A stretch of 64,000 nt of DNA from Ampullaceana balthica (taxonomy: Eukaryota; Mollusca; Gastropoda; Lymnaeidae). The translations under genes and the position numbers were made by a program. Position 1 is the stretch's first letter; the number at the start of each line of letters is the position of its first letter. Shown piece after piece: positions 22,417 to 37,060 of the stretch. Where the stretch lies: the NCBI GenBank assembly GCA_944989445.1, contig CALYLW010000015.1, forward strand, positions 2,814,681-2,878,680. Reading direction: 5' to 3'. Below the pieces are notes generated by a model. That model had not been told where the DNA came from. It saw only the letters and a list, made by a program, of their open reading frames with translations, and did no database searches.

Positions 22417-22651
22417 CTGAAATGAAAGGAAATAAAGTAATGGGGGTGAGACTGCAATTAGGCTTTTAAAAAGGTAAATGCATACAATAAAAACAGGGTA
22501 TTAGTAGGCCTGACAGGACGTAACACAACAGCGAACGTTTCGGCAAAGAGCCTTCTTCAACGGACAAATAGTACACAAATGAAACGAATAAAACGAAATA
22601 ATAGAAAAAAAAACACTTAGCTGCGGTGAAATCCAAGTAGTCTCTACTTGA

Positions 22652-25600
22652 GATACAATCTACTACAGACTGGTATCAATGTTTACATAAAGATAAGCGT
22701 CTGAAATACTGGAGATACAATCTACTACAGACTGGTATCAATGTTTACATAAAGATAAGCGTCTGAAATACTGGAGATACAATCTACTACAGACTGGTAT
22801 CAATGTTTACATAAAGATAAGCGTCTGAAATACTGGAGATACAATCTACTACAGACTGGTATCAATGTTTACATAAAGATAAGCGTCTGAAATACTGGAG
22901 ATACAATCTACTACAGACTGGTATCAATGTTTACATAAAGATAAGCGTCTGAAATACTGGAGATACAATCTACTACAGACTGGTATCAATGTTTACATAA
23001 AGATAAGCGTCTGAAATACTGGAGATACAATCTACTACAGACTGGTATCAATGTTTACATAAAGATAAGCGTCTGAAATACTGGAGATACAATCTACTAC
23101 AGACTGGTATCAATGTTTACATAAAGATAAGCGTCTGAAATACTGGAGATACAATCTACTACAGACTGGTATCAATGTTTACATAAAGATAAGCGTCTGA
23201 AATACTGGAGATACAATCTACTACAGACTGGTATCAATGTTTACATAAAGATAAGCGTCTGAAATACTGGAGATACAATCTACTACAGACTGGTATCAAT
23301 GTTTACATAAAGATAAGCGTCTGAAATACTGGAGATACAATCTACTACAGACTGGTATCAATGTTTACATAAAGATAAGCGTCTGAAATACTGGAGATAC
23401 AATCTACTACAGACTGGTATCAATGTTTACATAAAGATAAGCGTCTGAAATACTGGAGATACAATCTACTACAGACTGGTATCAATGTTTACATAAAGAT
23501 AAGCGTCTGAAATACTGGAGATACAATCTACTACAGACTGGTATCAATGTTTACATAAAGATAAGCGTCTGAAATACTGGAGATACAATCTACTACAGAC
23601 TGGTATCAATGTTTACATAAAGATAAGCGTCTGAAATACTGGAGATACAATCTACTACAGACTGGTATCAATGTTTACATAAAGATAAGCGTCTGAAATA
23701 CTGGAGATACAATCTACTACAGACTGGTATCAATGTTTACATAAAGATAAGCGTCTGAAATACTGGAGATACAATCTACTACAGACTGGTATCAATGTTT
23801 ACATAAAGATAAGCGTCTGAAATACTGGAGATACAATCTACTACAGACTGGTATCAATGTTTACATAAAGATAAGCGTCTGAAATACTGGAGATACAATC
23901 TACTACAGACTGGTATCAATGTTTACATAAAGATAAGCGTCTGAAATACTGGAGATACAATCTACTACAGACTGGTATCAATGTTTACATAAAGATAAGC
24001 GTCTGAAATACTGGAGATACAATCTACTACAGACTGGTATCAATGTTTACATAAAGATAAGCGTCTGAAATACTGGAGATACAATCTACTACAGACTGGT
24101 ATCAATGTTTACATAAAGATAAGCGTCTGAAATACTGGAGATACAATCTACTACAGACTGGTATCAATGTTTACATAAAGATAAGCGTCTGAAATACTGG
24201 AGATACAATCTACTACAGACTGGTATCAATGTTTACATAAAGATAAGCGTCTGAAATACTGGAGATACAATCTACTACAGACTGGTATCAATGTTTACAT
24301 AAAGATAAGCGTCTGAAATACTGGAGATACAATCTACTACAGACTGGTATCAATGTTTACATAAAGATAAGCGTCTGAAATACTGGAGATACAATCTACT
24401 ACAGACTGGTATCAATGTTTACATAAAGATAAGCGTCTGAAATACTGGAGATACAATCTACTACAGACTGGTATCAATGTTTACATAAAGATAAGCGTCT
24501 GAAATACTGGAGATACAATCTACTACAGACTGGTATCAATGTTTACATAAAGATAAGCGTCTGAAATACTGGAGATACAATCTACTACAGACTGGTATCA
24601 ATGTTTACATAAAGATAAGCGTCTGAAATACTGGAGATACAATCTACTACAGACTGGTATCAATGTTTACATAAAGATAAGCGTCTGAAATACTGGAGAT
24701 ACAATCTACTACAGACTGGTATCAATGTTTACATAAAGATAAGCGTCTGAAATACTGGAGATACAATCTACTACAGACTGGTATCAATGTTTACATAAAG
24801 ATAAGCGTCTGAAATACTGGAGATACAATCTACTACAGACTGGTATCAATGTTTACATAAAGATAAGCGTCTGAAATACTGGAGATACAATCTACTACAG
24901 ACTGGTATCAATGTTTACATAAAGATAAGCGTCTGAAATACTGGAGATACAATCTACTACAGACTGGTATCAATGTTTACATAAAGATAAGCGTCTGAAA
25001 TACTGGAGATACAATCTACTACAGACTGGTATCAATGTTTACATAAAGATAAGCGTCTGAAATACTGGAGATACAATCTACTACAGACTGGTATCAATGT
25101 TTACATAAAGATAAGCGTCTGAAATACTGGAGATACAATCTACTACAGACTGGTATCAATGTTTACATAAAGATAAGCGTCTGAAATACTGGAGATACAA
25201 TCTACTACAGACTGGTATCAATGTTTACATAAAGATAAGCGTCTGAAATACTGGAGATACAATCTACTACAGACTGGTATCAATGTTTACATAAAGATAA
25301 GCGTCTGAAATACTGGAGATACAATCTACTACAGACTGGTATCAATGTTTACATAAAGATAAGCGTCTGAAATACTGGAGATACAATCTACTACAGACTG
25401 GTATCAATGTTTACATAAAGATAAGCGTCTGAAATACTGGAGATACAATCTACTACAGACTGGTATCAATGTTTACATAAAGATAAGCGTCTGAAATACT
25501 GGAGATACAATCTACTACAGACTGGTATCAATGTTTACATAAAGATAAGCGTCTGAAATACTGGAGATGCAATCTACTACAGACTGGTATCAATGTTTAC

Positions 25601-25946
25601 ATAAAGATAAGCGTCTGAAATACTGGAGATACAATCTACTACAGACTGGTATCAATGTTTACATAAAGATAAGCGTCTGAAATACTGGAGATACAATCTA
25701 CTACAGACTGGTATCAATGTTTACATAAAGATAAGCGTCGGAAATACTGGAGATACAATCTACTACAGACTGGTATCAATGTTTACATAAAGATAAGCGT
25801 CTGAAATACTGGAGATACAATCTACTACAGACTGGTATCAATGTTTACATAAAGATAAGCGTCTGAAATACTGGAGATACAATCTACTACAGACTGGTAT
25901 CAATGTTTACATAAAGATAAGCGTCTGAAATACTGGAGATACAATC
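22652..25946. repeat. 62-bp satellite, about 53 copies
   Basis: The unit begins GAGATACAATCTACTACAGA and ends GCGTCTGAAATACTG. Reading through, only two substitutions were noticed (near 25569 and 25740). It lies on the acceptor side of LRR exon 6. Confidence 0.97.
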
Positions 25947-25949
25947 TTC

Positions 25950-26350
25950 CCAGACGATCAAACCATCCCCTCTCACTACCAAAATAATTTAAGTTAAAAA
26001 TAATTTTCAAAGAAACAATTTTCAAGGAAGATAAAATATGACATATGAAGAGAATAGACAAATACTTTTTTTGTCATTTAAAAACACTTATATTTATTGA
26101 AATAGTTGATCTGTAAAACCAATGCATGTTTAAATTTGTTTTAATACTTCTATTAATATTATTAACTAGAAAACATATGAAAGTTACTTGATTTTCCCCT
26201 TGGATTGATGCTTTCTTTCATTGTACCTCGAATAAACATATTTATAAATAAATATTTTTAAAAAACAAATTATTTAGAAAAATTCTTTTAAAAAAACACA
26301 AATGAATAATTTAGGATATAATTTTTATTTTAAAAATATAAACTGACGTC
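25950..26350. other. AT-rich spacer, nothing recognised
   Basis: Unique AT-rich sequence between two arrays, with no exon or element ends. Confidence 0.5.
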
Positions 26351-26353
26351 AAA

Positions 26354-27027
26354 TCATGAACATTTTCTATGACAATTTCATGAACATTTTCTATGACAAT
26401 TTCATGAACATTTTCTATGACAATTTCATGAACATTTTCTATGACAATTTCATGAACATTTTCTATGACAATTTCATGAACATTTTCTATGACAATTTCA
26501 TGAACATTTTCTATGACAATTTTATGAACATTTTCTATGACAATTTCATGAACATTTTCTATGACAATTACATGAACATTTTCTATGACAATTTCATGAA
26601 CATTTTCTATGACAATTTCATGAACATTTTCTATGACAATTTCATGAACATTTTCTATGACAATTTCATGAACATTTTCTATGACAATTTCATGAACATT
26701 TTCTATGACAATTTCATGAACATTTTCTATGACAATTTCATGAACATTTTCTATGACAATTTCATGAACATTTTCTATGACAATTCCATGAACATTTTCT
26801 ATGACAATTTCATGAACATTTTCTATGACAATTTCATGAACATTTTCTATGACAATTTCATGAACATTTTCTATGACAATTCCATGAACATTTTCTATGA
26901 CAATTTCATGAACATTTTCTATGACAATTTCATGAACATTTTCTATGACAATTTCATGAACATTTTCTATGACAATTTCATGAACATTTTCTATGTCAAT
27001 TTCATGAACATTTTCTATGACAATTTC
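26354..27027. repeat. 24-bp minisatellite, about 28 copies
   Basis: The unit is ATGAACATTTTCTATGACAA plus TTTC. Because it is a multiple of three, it leaves long ORFs open on both strands (MNIFYDNF on plus, ENVHEIVI on minus). These are judged artefacts of periodicity. Confidence 0.96.
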
Positions 27028-27416
27028 AAAGATGAGATTTAGCGAGCTCATAAGTGCTTGTGAAAACAGGATTCTGGTTGAAATAGCAATTGCCTTAAAA
27101 CTCAAATTCAATTAGTTTTATTTTCTATCGTGACCCAAATCCGTCACGTGACGAACAATTTATGAAAGTGAGAAGTGATGTTCTGGTCTAGGAACTGAGT
27201 CCGAGCACTGAGGCTATAAGCTGGACACTAACAATTTATTCACTTGATAAGTAATACACTAGTTCCAATCTGGAAAGTTGCGTCTTGTTCCATTTAATAT
27301 GACAGACACTAGCGAGTGACTAGTGCATTCACTAAAGCTATGTCAGATGGTTTCCCTTTGTTTCACTTATCATGACACAAGGGCAGAAGCCAAGAATGAA
27401 ATTGAAGAATAGTTTG

Positions 27417-27577
27417 ACACATATAGACACATATAGACACATATAGACACATATAGACACATATAGACACATATAGACACATATAGACACATATAGACAC
27501 ATATAGACACATATAGACACATATAGACACATATAGACACATATAGACACATATAGACACATATAGACACATATAGA
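27417..27577. repeat. 10-bp minisatellite ACACATATAG, 16 copies
   Basis: A perfect decamer array. The ORFs from it (YMCLYVSICV) are repeat translations. Confidence 0.97.
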
Positions 27578-27810
27578 TCTAATGCAATGAGTGCAATCAT
27601 TTCTGCTAAAAGTTGTCTCGCTTTATTGTGTTTAATATCCTAACTTTAACCTGTTCAATAACATATATTTTGAACTGAAATTTGTTTCGCAGATTTCTGT
27701 ATTTATAATTAAATTTTCTGTAAGGTTTACTCGTACTGATGCAAACTACCCCCACCCCCCATTTTCCAATTTCTCACCTCTTTATAGTCTACCTCTACCC
27801 TTTTTTGCAC

Positions 27811-27813
<3 letters not shown>

Positions 27814-27845
<32 letters not shown>

Positions 27846-27893
27846 TGTATATATGTATATATATATGTATATATATACATATATATAATAATA
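27814..27893. repeat. TA-rich microsatellite
   Basis: A (TA)n run with interspersed TATATG blocks. Confidence 0.95.
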
Positions 27894-28130
27894 TAAATAA
27901 TATACATATAAAGCCAACAGCTATTACAAACTAAATAGAAATTAGAATAAACAAAAGCATTATCCTGAATAGTTTCATTTTCACAGTTATTGTGTTGTAC
28001 ATAATCTGTCCTCATGGTGCCACTCTGAACTAAAGTAAGAGTTCACCGCCACATGCACAAGTAAAAGAAAATGAAATCAATATAATAACTTTTCAAAACA
28101 TAGGCAGGTGATTATATTGTTTCACTCAGC

Positions 28131-29767
28131 CAGAGGCGTAACTAGGTTTTTGGCGCCCTTGATAAATTAACAAGTTTCAGCTTTGCGATTTTTTCATTTG
28201 TTAGAAAAAATAATTGAATTTCTCTTATTTTATTTATGATTTATGACAATTATTACGTAGTATGACAGTGACAGCAATACAACGTGGAAATAAAAAAATG
28301 CATAAGACAGGAACAATACTAATTTGCAGTTTGTTATTTACTAAATAATACCAAATAAATTGGTGGATAAAATGGGATATTTTTGCGTTAATAAAGAATA
28401 CAGCAAAACTTGAATTAACAAGTATTATAAATAAAATCATTAGTGTCAAAGTGTCATACTCATTATCTCATACATAACGATAGAAACTCACAATTAAAAG
28501 TAAATTTAAGTAACACTCCACCGACTACACCTCAGCACTTCCGTTAGCTGGCGTTTTGACGTGTTGTTAATACAGTCGGACCTTTCTAAGTTCAACTCAA
28601 GGGGAAAAAATTCCACTTATGCAGTTTTCTAGTTAGGGAAACTGGCGTAATAGGCGGAGATTAATCAAGGACAATGTTGATATTGAGAGGGGGGAGAGAA
28701 ACAGCCATAGTGGCATAGAAGGCTTGACATGATCACAGGAAAGAGGGGCGGTGATGTTTCATATGAAAGGAGCCAACTTGCTTTGACATACCGACACCTT
28801 CCCTCCTCTCCTCCACTTTACTCCCTCGACAGTGGGATGAGGATACTAAGATTTTTCTTTTTAAAAGAAAGACTGTAAAATCATATTGACATTTGTATGA
28901 TAAGAAGCCCCGCAAAGGCCACAAACATAATAAAAATATTATAATGGTTTAAATGAAATATATTTAAATATAATTAATTATTCACTTTTTTTTATCAAGG
29001 ATAAAAGTGAAATACAGTTGGACCTCGCTAAGTCGAACTTCCCTAAGTGGAAAACCTCCGTATATCAATTAATTGTTATGTCCCGGCCAAACTCCATAAG
29101 ACTAATGTATTTTAGATCTCCTTAACTCTAAGATTTTTGGCTTTCAACCTCTCTTAGTCGAATTTTCCAGGGCGTTTGGGTTATTATTCTGGAATGACAC
29201 ATCAGAACACGTGTTCCATAAAGCCACGTAAATGGATGTAAAATCTTATCTTAGTGCATTCCACGAGGGATTAAGCGACCTTGCAAGTACAAAAAATTTC
29301 AAAGACAAGAAAAAGGAGTGGTAAGTGGTAACTAATTTGCGTCCCTTAGCTGCATGCTGTGACTCTTTTTAAAAAGAAAAATCTTACTCCCCCCATCCCA
29401 CTGTTGAGGGAGTAAAGTGGGGGAGGGGAGGGAAGGTGTCTCCTCTCACGGGCTTGTGTCGGCATGTCAAAGCAAGTTGGCTTGCTTTCATATGAAACAT
29501 AGATACCGCACCTCTTTCCTGAAAAGCCTACTAGCCGGTATGGCTGTTCCCCCCACCTCTCAATATCTACATTGTCCTTGATTAATCGGTGCCTATTACA
29601 CCATTCTCCCTAACTCAAGAACTCAGTAAGTCAATTTTTTTATTGGGTACTTTTGAGTTCGACTGTATTTATTTAAATACAAATTTAAAAATTAGTGATT
29701 TAGTGGCGCCATTTTGAGCCGGCGCCCTTGGCAACTGCCCCGATGCCAACCCGTTGCTACGCCGCTG
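28131..29767. mobile_element. hAT-like element (1.6 kb) carrying a foldback insertion
   Basis: The left end is CAGAGGCGTAACTAGG; the right end read inward is CAGCGGCGTAGCAACGG. The flanks CACTCAGC (28123-28130) and AACTGAGC (29768-29775) would be an 8-bp duplication with two mismatches. No transposase recognised. It contains the pogo-like element at 28573-29665. Terminal GGCGCCC blocks occur near both ends. Confidence 0.55.
28573..29665. mobile_element. Foldback element with about 300-bp inverted arms, TA-flanked
   Basis: The left end is CAGTCGGACCTTTCTAAG, and the right end read inward is CAGTCGAACTCAAAAG. TA flanks both sides. The arms (about 28573-28877 and 29355-29665) are inverted copies that include the sequences around ATTAATCAAGGACAATGT, CATATGAAA and the CCTCC-rich block. 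A second end-like sequence (CAGTTGGACCTCGCTAAGTC) sits at 29014 in the loop. This fits a Tc1/mariner-pogo type non-autonomous element. Confidence 0.7.
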
Positions 29768-29799
29768 AACTGAGCAGTTTTGTAGCGAAGGAATAATAA

Positions 29800-30001
29800 T
29801 AATAACCCCCTATTCAGACCATGACGGCCTATGGGGCAAGTGAAGTAGCATTCAAAATTTTCATTGAGCCACCACTAACGAGCAAAGGATTGTGTGGCTA
29901 GCACAATGCCCCGGGGACCTTGCCAGTACCGAGGCTCGAGCCCGGGACTATCTGTTGCCTCGGTTCGACTGTCCAGCGCACTACCGCTAGACCACCGCGC
30001 A
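29800..30001 (-). mobile_element. tRNA-derived SINE, family C
   Basis: The minus-strand 5' end GCGCGGTGGTCTAGCGGTAG carries a near-consensus box A. Box B is GGGCTCGAGCC. It ends in an ATT/AAT-rich tail. It lies directly beside the hAT-like element. Confidence 0.8.
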
Positions 30002-30094
30002 AAGTTAGCAATATAGGGATATCTTTTTGTACTGTAAAAGCTGTTTTACTCTAATTTTCCAGCAACTGGAAGGTATTTGGTTTGTTTTTGTTGC

Positions 30095-30275
30095 TTGATT
30101 TTGAGAACCTGTATTTTTTAGCCCTCGATACCAAGTCTGGGAGCATTAAGTTCCGCATTTTGAGAACATGTATTTTTTAGCCCTGGATACCAAGACTGGG
30201 AGCATTAAGTTCTGTATTTTGAGAACCTGTATTTTTTTAGCCGTCGATACCAAGTCTGGGAGCATTAAGTTCTGG
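30095..30275. repeat. 59-bp tandem repeat, 3 copies
   Basis: Units contain TTTTGAGAACCTGTATTTTT, then AGCC(C/G)TCGATACCAAG and GGGAGCATTAAGTTC. Confidence 0.9.
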
Positions 30276-30769
30276 GTGTGAAAAGGGGTGGTGTTAGGGG
30301 GAAGATTTCAAGCAGACATTGACTAAACTCTCGTGTGCCTCTGGGAGTGTACGCCTACGCACCAATGATCCGATGGTTTTTCCGGACTGTCACCTGGCGA
30401 CCGTGTGGAACGACAGTATAATAGGTTTCACCAAATGATCTCGGCATTAGTTGTTGAAAAATGACATCGCAATCGCTCGCAGTGACACGGCCCTAACAAA
30501 ACAAGTTGAGTTCGATTTTTTAAAAAAAAGATACATTTTACTTATCTATGATAAGGTCATCCATTAGGTTTATGATAATGCCAAGTTTCTTAGCTACGTT
30601 TCCTCATTTCTTCTATTTTTTCACTGATTTCGATCTACTAAAGTTTAGCTGAAATAATTTGTAGTGTTTAAATGCACCAACTTGACCCTGAAAAGTTTAT
30701 GTTCATAGAGAAATGGCTTTGAGCCGCAAGTTTTCATTATCTGAGGCAATCTCCTTTCACACATAGCAT

Positions 30770-33700
30770 TGATTCGGTTCATAACATTGTGCCATTGATT
30801 GAGTTCATAACATTGTATCATTGATCAGTTCATAACATTGTGTCATTGATTGAGTTCATAACCTTGTATCATTGATTGAGTTCATAACATTGTATCATTG
30901 ATTGAGTTCATAACCTTGTATCATTGATTGAGTTCATAACATTGTATCATTGATTGAGTTCATAACCTTGTATCATTGATTGAGTTCATAACCTTGTATC
31001 ATTGATTGAGTTCATAACCTTGTATCATTGATTGAGTTCATAACCTTGTATCATTGATTGAGTTCATAACATTGTATCATTGATTGAGTTCATAACCTTG
31101 TATCATTGATTGAGTTCATAACCTTGTATCATTGATTGAGTTCATAACCTTGTATCATTGATTGAGTTCATAACATTGTATCATTGATTGAGTTCATAAC
31201 CTTGTATCATTGATTGAGTTCATAACCTTGTATCATTGATTGAGTTCATAACCTTGTATCATTGATTGAGTTCATAACATTGTATCATTGATTGAGTTCA
31301 TAACCTTGTATCATTGATTGAGTTCATAACCTTGTATCATTGATTGAGTTCATAACCTTGTATCATTGATTGAGTTCATAACATTGTATCATTGATTGAG
31401 TTCATAACCTTGTATCATTGATCAGTTCATAACATTGTGTCATTGATCAGTTCATAACATTGTATCATTGATCAGTTCATAACATTGTATCATTGATCAG
31501 TTCATAACCTTGTATCATTGATCAGTTCATAACATTGTATCATTGATCAGTTCATAACATTGTATCATTGATCAGTTCATAACATTGTATCATTGATCAG
31601 TTCATAACATTGTATCATTGATTGAGTTCATAACATTGTATCATTGATCAGTTCATAACATTGTATCATTGATCAGTTCATAACATTGTATCATTGATCA
31701 GTTCATAACATTGTATCATTGATCAGTTCATAACCTTGTATCATTGATCAGTTCATAACATTGTATCATTGATCAGTTCATAACATTGTATCATTGATCA
31801 GTTCATAACATTGTATCATTGATCAGTTCATAACATTGTATCATTGATTGAGTTCATAACATTGTATCATTGATCAGTTCATAACATTGTATCATTGATC
31901 AGTTCATAACATTGTATCATTGATCAGTTCATAACATTGTATCATTGATCAGTTCATAACCTTGTATCATTGATCAGTTCATAACATTGTATCATTGATC
32001 AGTTCATAACATTGTATCATTGATCAGTTCATAACATTGTATCATTGATCAGTTCATAACCTTGTATCATTGATCAGTTCATAACATTGTATCATTGATC
32101 AGTTCATAACATTGTATCATTGATCAGTTCATAACATTGTATCATTGATCAGTTCATAACATTGTATCATTGATTGAGTTCATAACATTGTATCATTGAT
32201 CAGTTCATAACATTGTATCATTGATCAGTTCATAACATTGTATCATTGATCAGTTCATAACATTGTATCATTGATCAGTTCATAACATTGTATCATTGAT
32301 CAGTTCATAACATTGTATCATTGATCAGTTCATAACATTGTATCATTGATCAGTTCATAACCTTGTGTCATTGATCAGTTCATAACATTGTATCATTGAT
32401 CAGTTCATAACATTGTATCATTGATCAGTTCATAACATTGTATCATTGATCAGTTCATAACATTGTATCATTGATCAGTTCATAACATTGTATCATTGAT
32501 CAGTTCATAACATTGTATCATTGATCAGTTCATAACCTTGTATCATTGATCAGTTCATAACCTTGTGTCATTGATTGAGTTCATAACATTGTATCATTGA
32601 TCAGTTCATAACATTGTATCATTGATCAGTTCATAACATTGTATCATTGATCAGTTCATAACATTGTATCATTGATCAGTTCATAACCTTGTATCATTGA
32701 TCAGTTCATAACATTGTATCATTGATCAGTTCATAACATTGTATCATTGATCAGTTCATAACATTGTATCATTGATCAGTTCATAACATTGTATCATTGA
32801 TTGAGTTCATAACATTGTATCATTGATCAGTTCATAACATTGTATCATTGATCAGTTCATAACATTGTATCATTGATCAGTTCATAACATTGTATCATTG
32901 ATCAGTTCATAACATTGTATCATTGATCAGTTCATAACATTGTATCATTGATCAGTTCATAACATTGTATCATTGATCAGTTCATAACCTTGTGTCATTG
33001 ATCAGTTCATAACATTGTATCATTGATCAGTTCATAACATTGTATCATTGATCAGTTCATAACATTGTATCATTGATCAGTTCATAACATTGTATCATTG
33101 ATCAGTTCATAACATTGTATCATTGATCAGTTCATAACATTGTATCATTGATCAGTTCATAACATTGTATCATTGATCAGTTCATAACATTGTATCATTG
33201 ATCAGTTCATAACCTTGTATCATTGATCAGTTCATAACCTTGTGTCATTGATTGAGTTCATAACATTGTATCATTGATCAGTTCATAACATTGTATCATT
33301 GATCAGTTCATAACATTGTATCATTGATCAGTTCATAACATTGTATCATTGATCAGTTCATAACCTTGTATCATTGATCAGTTCATAACATTGTATCATT
33401 GATCAGTTCATAACATTGTATCATTGATCAGTTCATAACATTGTATCATTGATCAGTTCATAACATTGTATCATTGATTGAGTTCATAACATTGTATCAT
33501 TGATCAGTTCATAACATTGTATCATTGATCAGTTCATAACATTGTATCATTGATCAGTTCATAACATTGTATCATTGATCAGTTCATAACATTGTATCAT
33601 TGATCAGTTCATAACATTGTATCATTGATCAGTTCATAACATTGTATCATTGATCAGTTCATAACCTTGTGTCATTGATCAGTTCATAACATTGTATCAT

Positions 33701-36504
33701 TGATCAGTTCATAACATTGTATCATTGATCAGTTCATAACCTTGTGTCATTGATCAGTTCATAACATTGTATCATTGATCAGTTCATAACATTGTATCAT
33801 TGATCAGTTCATAACCTTGTGTCATTGATCAGTTCATAACATTGTATCATTGATCAGTTCATAACCTTGTGTCATTGATCAGTTCATAACATTGTATCAT
33901 TGATCAGTTCATAACATTGTATCATTGATCAGTTCATAACCTTGTGTCATTGATCAGTTCATAACATTGTATCATTGATCAGTTCATAACCTTGTGTCAT
34001 TGATTGAGTTCATAACATTGTATCATTGATTGAGTTCATAACATTGTATCATTGATTGAGTTCATAACATTGTATCATTGATTGAGTTCATAACATTGTA
34101 TCATTGATTGAGTTCATAACATTGTGTCATTGATTGAGTTCATAACATTGTATCATTGATCAGTTCATAACATTGTATCATTGATCAGTTCATAACATTG
34201 TGTCATTGATTGAGTTCATAACATTGTATCATTGATTGAGTTCATAACATTGTATCATTGATTGAGTTCATAACATTGTGTCATTGATTGAGTTCATAAC
34301 ATTGTATCATTGATCAGTTCATAACATTGTATCATTGATCAGTTCATAACATTGTATCATTGATTGAGTTCATAACATTGTATCATTGATTGAGTTCATA
34401 ACATTGTGTCATTGATTGAGTTCATAACATTGTATCATTGATCAGTTCATAACATTGTATCATTGATCAGTTCATAACATTGTATCATTGATCAGTTCAT
34501 AACCTTGTATCATTGATCAGTTCATAACATTGTATCATTGATCAGTTCATAACATTGTATCATTGATCAGTTCATAACATTGTATCATTGATCAGTTCAT
34601 AACATTGTATCATTGATCAGTTCATAACATTGTATCATTGATCAGTTCATAACATTGTATCATTGATCAGTTCATAACATTGTATCATTGATCAGTTCAT
34701 AACCTTGTATCATTGATCAGTTCATAACCTTGTATCATTGATCAGTTCATAACATTGTATCATTGATCAGTTCATAACATTGTATCATTGATCAGTTCAT
34801 AACATTGTATCATTGATCAGTTCATAACATTGTATCATTGATCAGTTCATAACATTGTATCATTGATCAGTTCATAACATTGTATCATTGATCAGTTCAT
34901 AACATTGTATCATTGATCAGTTCATAACCTTGTATCATTGATCAGTTCATAACATTGTATCATTGATCAGTTCATAACATTGTATCATTGATCAGTTCAT
35001 AACATTGTATCATTGATCAGTTCATAACATTGTATCATTGATCAGTTCATAACATTGTATCATTGATCAGTTCATAACCTTGTATCATTGATCAGTTCAT
35101 AACATTGTATCATTGATCAGTTCATAACATTGTATCATTGATCAGTTCATAACATTGTATCATTGATCAGTTCATAACATTGTATCATTGATCAGTTCAT
35201 AACATTGTATCATTGATCAGTTCATAACCTTGTATCATTGATCAGTTCATAACATTGTATCATTGATCAGTTCATAACATTGTATCATTGATCAGTTCAT
35301 AACCTTGTATCATTGATCAGTTCATAACATTGTATCATTGATCAGTTCATAACATTGTATCATTGATCAGTTCATAACCTTGTATCATTGATCAGTTCAT
35401 AACATTGTATCATTGATCAGTTCATAACATTGTATCATTGATCAGTTCATAACATTGTATCATTGATCAGTTCATAACATTGTATCATTGATTGAGTTCA
35501 TAACATTGTATCATTGATCAGTTCATAACATTGTATCATTGATTGAGTTCATAACCTTGTATCATTGATCAGTTCATAACATTGTATCATTGATCAGTTC
35601 ATAACCTTGTATCATTGATCAGTTCATAACCTTGTATCATTGATCAGTTCATAACCTTGTATCATTGATCAGTTCATAACCTTGTATCATTGATCAGTTC
35701 ATAACCTTGTATCATTGATCAGTTCATAACCTTGTATCATTGATCAGTTCATAACCTTGTATCATTGATCAGTTCATAACCTTGTATCATTGATCAGTTC
35801 ATAACCTTGTATCATTGATCAGTTCATAACCTTGTATCATTGATCAGTTCATAACCTTGTATCATTGATCAGTTCATAACCTTGTATCATTGATTGAGTT
35901 CATAACATTGTATCATTGATCAGTTCATAACCTTGTGTCATTGATTGAGTTCATAACCTTGTATCATTGATTGAGTTCATAACCTTGTATCATTGATCAG
36001 TTCATAACCTTGTATCATTGATCAGTTCATAACCTTGTATCATTGATCAGTTCATAACCTTGTATCATTGATCAGTTCATAACCTTGTATCATTGATCAG
36101 TTCATAACCTTGTATCATTGATCAGTTCATAACCTTGTATCATTGATCAGTTCATAACCTTGTATCATTGATTGAGTTCATAACATTGTATCATTGATTG
36201 AGTTCATAACCTTGTATCATTGATCAGTTCATAACCTTGTATCATTGATCAGTTCATAACCTTGTATCATTGATCAGTTCATAACCTTGTATCATTGATC
36301 AGTTCATAACCTTGTATCATTGATCAGTTCATAACCTTGTATCATTGATCAGTTCATAACCTTGTATCATTGATCAGTTCATAACCTTGTATCATTGATC
36401 AGTTCATAACCTTGTATCATTGATCAGTTCATAACCTTGTATCATTGATCAGTTCATAACCTTGTATCATTGATCAGTTCATAACCTTGTATCATTGATC
36501 AGTT
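30770..36504. repeat. 25/26-bp satellite, over 220 copies (5.7 kb)
   Basis: There are two interleaved units: TTCATAACATTGTATCATTG plus ATCAG (25 bp), or plus ATTGAG (26 bp). CATTG/CCTTG variation is arranged in blocks: 26-mers at 30.8-31.4 kb and in short groups at 34.0-34.4 kb, CATTG 25-mers in the middle, CCTTG 25-mers at 35.5-36.5 kb. Every 25-mer contains the palindrome TGATCA. Confidence 0.97.
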
Positions 36505-37060
36505 CTTTGAGACACCAGGAAATGACGGAGATAAATATGTGGGCAACAATAAGAGTAAAATGTATGGAAGAGTAATCTAAAAAAATGTATCTCTAGATTT
36601 CTATTCAAAAGAAAAACAAAATACAAGTACTTATTTTTAAAATTAAGAGAACTCCAAATTAAAATGTTTTATTCTTGAAATCAGATTTAAAATTATGAAG
36701 AAGATTAACTATGTGATGCTCTGACTTACTTTTAGAGACTATATAAATGAGCCGATTTAAAAATAAACTCAAACAATTATCGAGAAAAGAAATTGTCTGG
36801 AGTCAGAAAGTGTCAGTAAGCCTTGTATAACAAGAGAAAATGAAGGTTATAAATTTGGTCCCTAATGGCAAGCATGATTAGTATCATTGAGATTTTGATG
36901 TTTCCTTAAATTCTATATATTTTATATTTTGTTTTTAGCCTCACTAAAGGACGCTCAATGATATGACATAACAGTTACAGCGCCAACCATTGTCTAAATG
37001 GTAACATAACGTGATGGACAGACAAACGAATCTGTTTGAAGCGATGAACTGATGGATATA
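36505..37060. other. AT-rich spacer, nothing recognised
   Basis: Unique sequence between the 25/26-mer satellite and the Helitron-like array. Confidence 0.5.

Noticed and set aside
27040..27085. Possible decayed LRR exon (text like FSQALMSSLNL) on the minus strand
   Set aside because: It has an acceptor-like AG, but no LRR N-terminal half and no GT donor at the expected point. The flanking LRR exons already join without it.
26311..27111. Long overlapping ORFs on both strands (266 and 228 residues)
   Set aside because: They are translations of a 24-bp tandem repeat; a unit divisible by three keeps frames open by chance.
30770..36504. CRISPR-like array of short repeats
   Set aside because: There are no unique spacers; units are directly tandem, and the context is eukaryotic.
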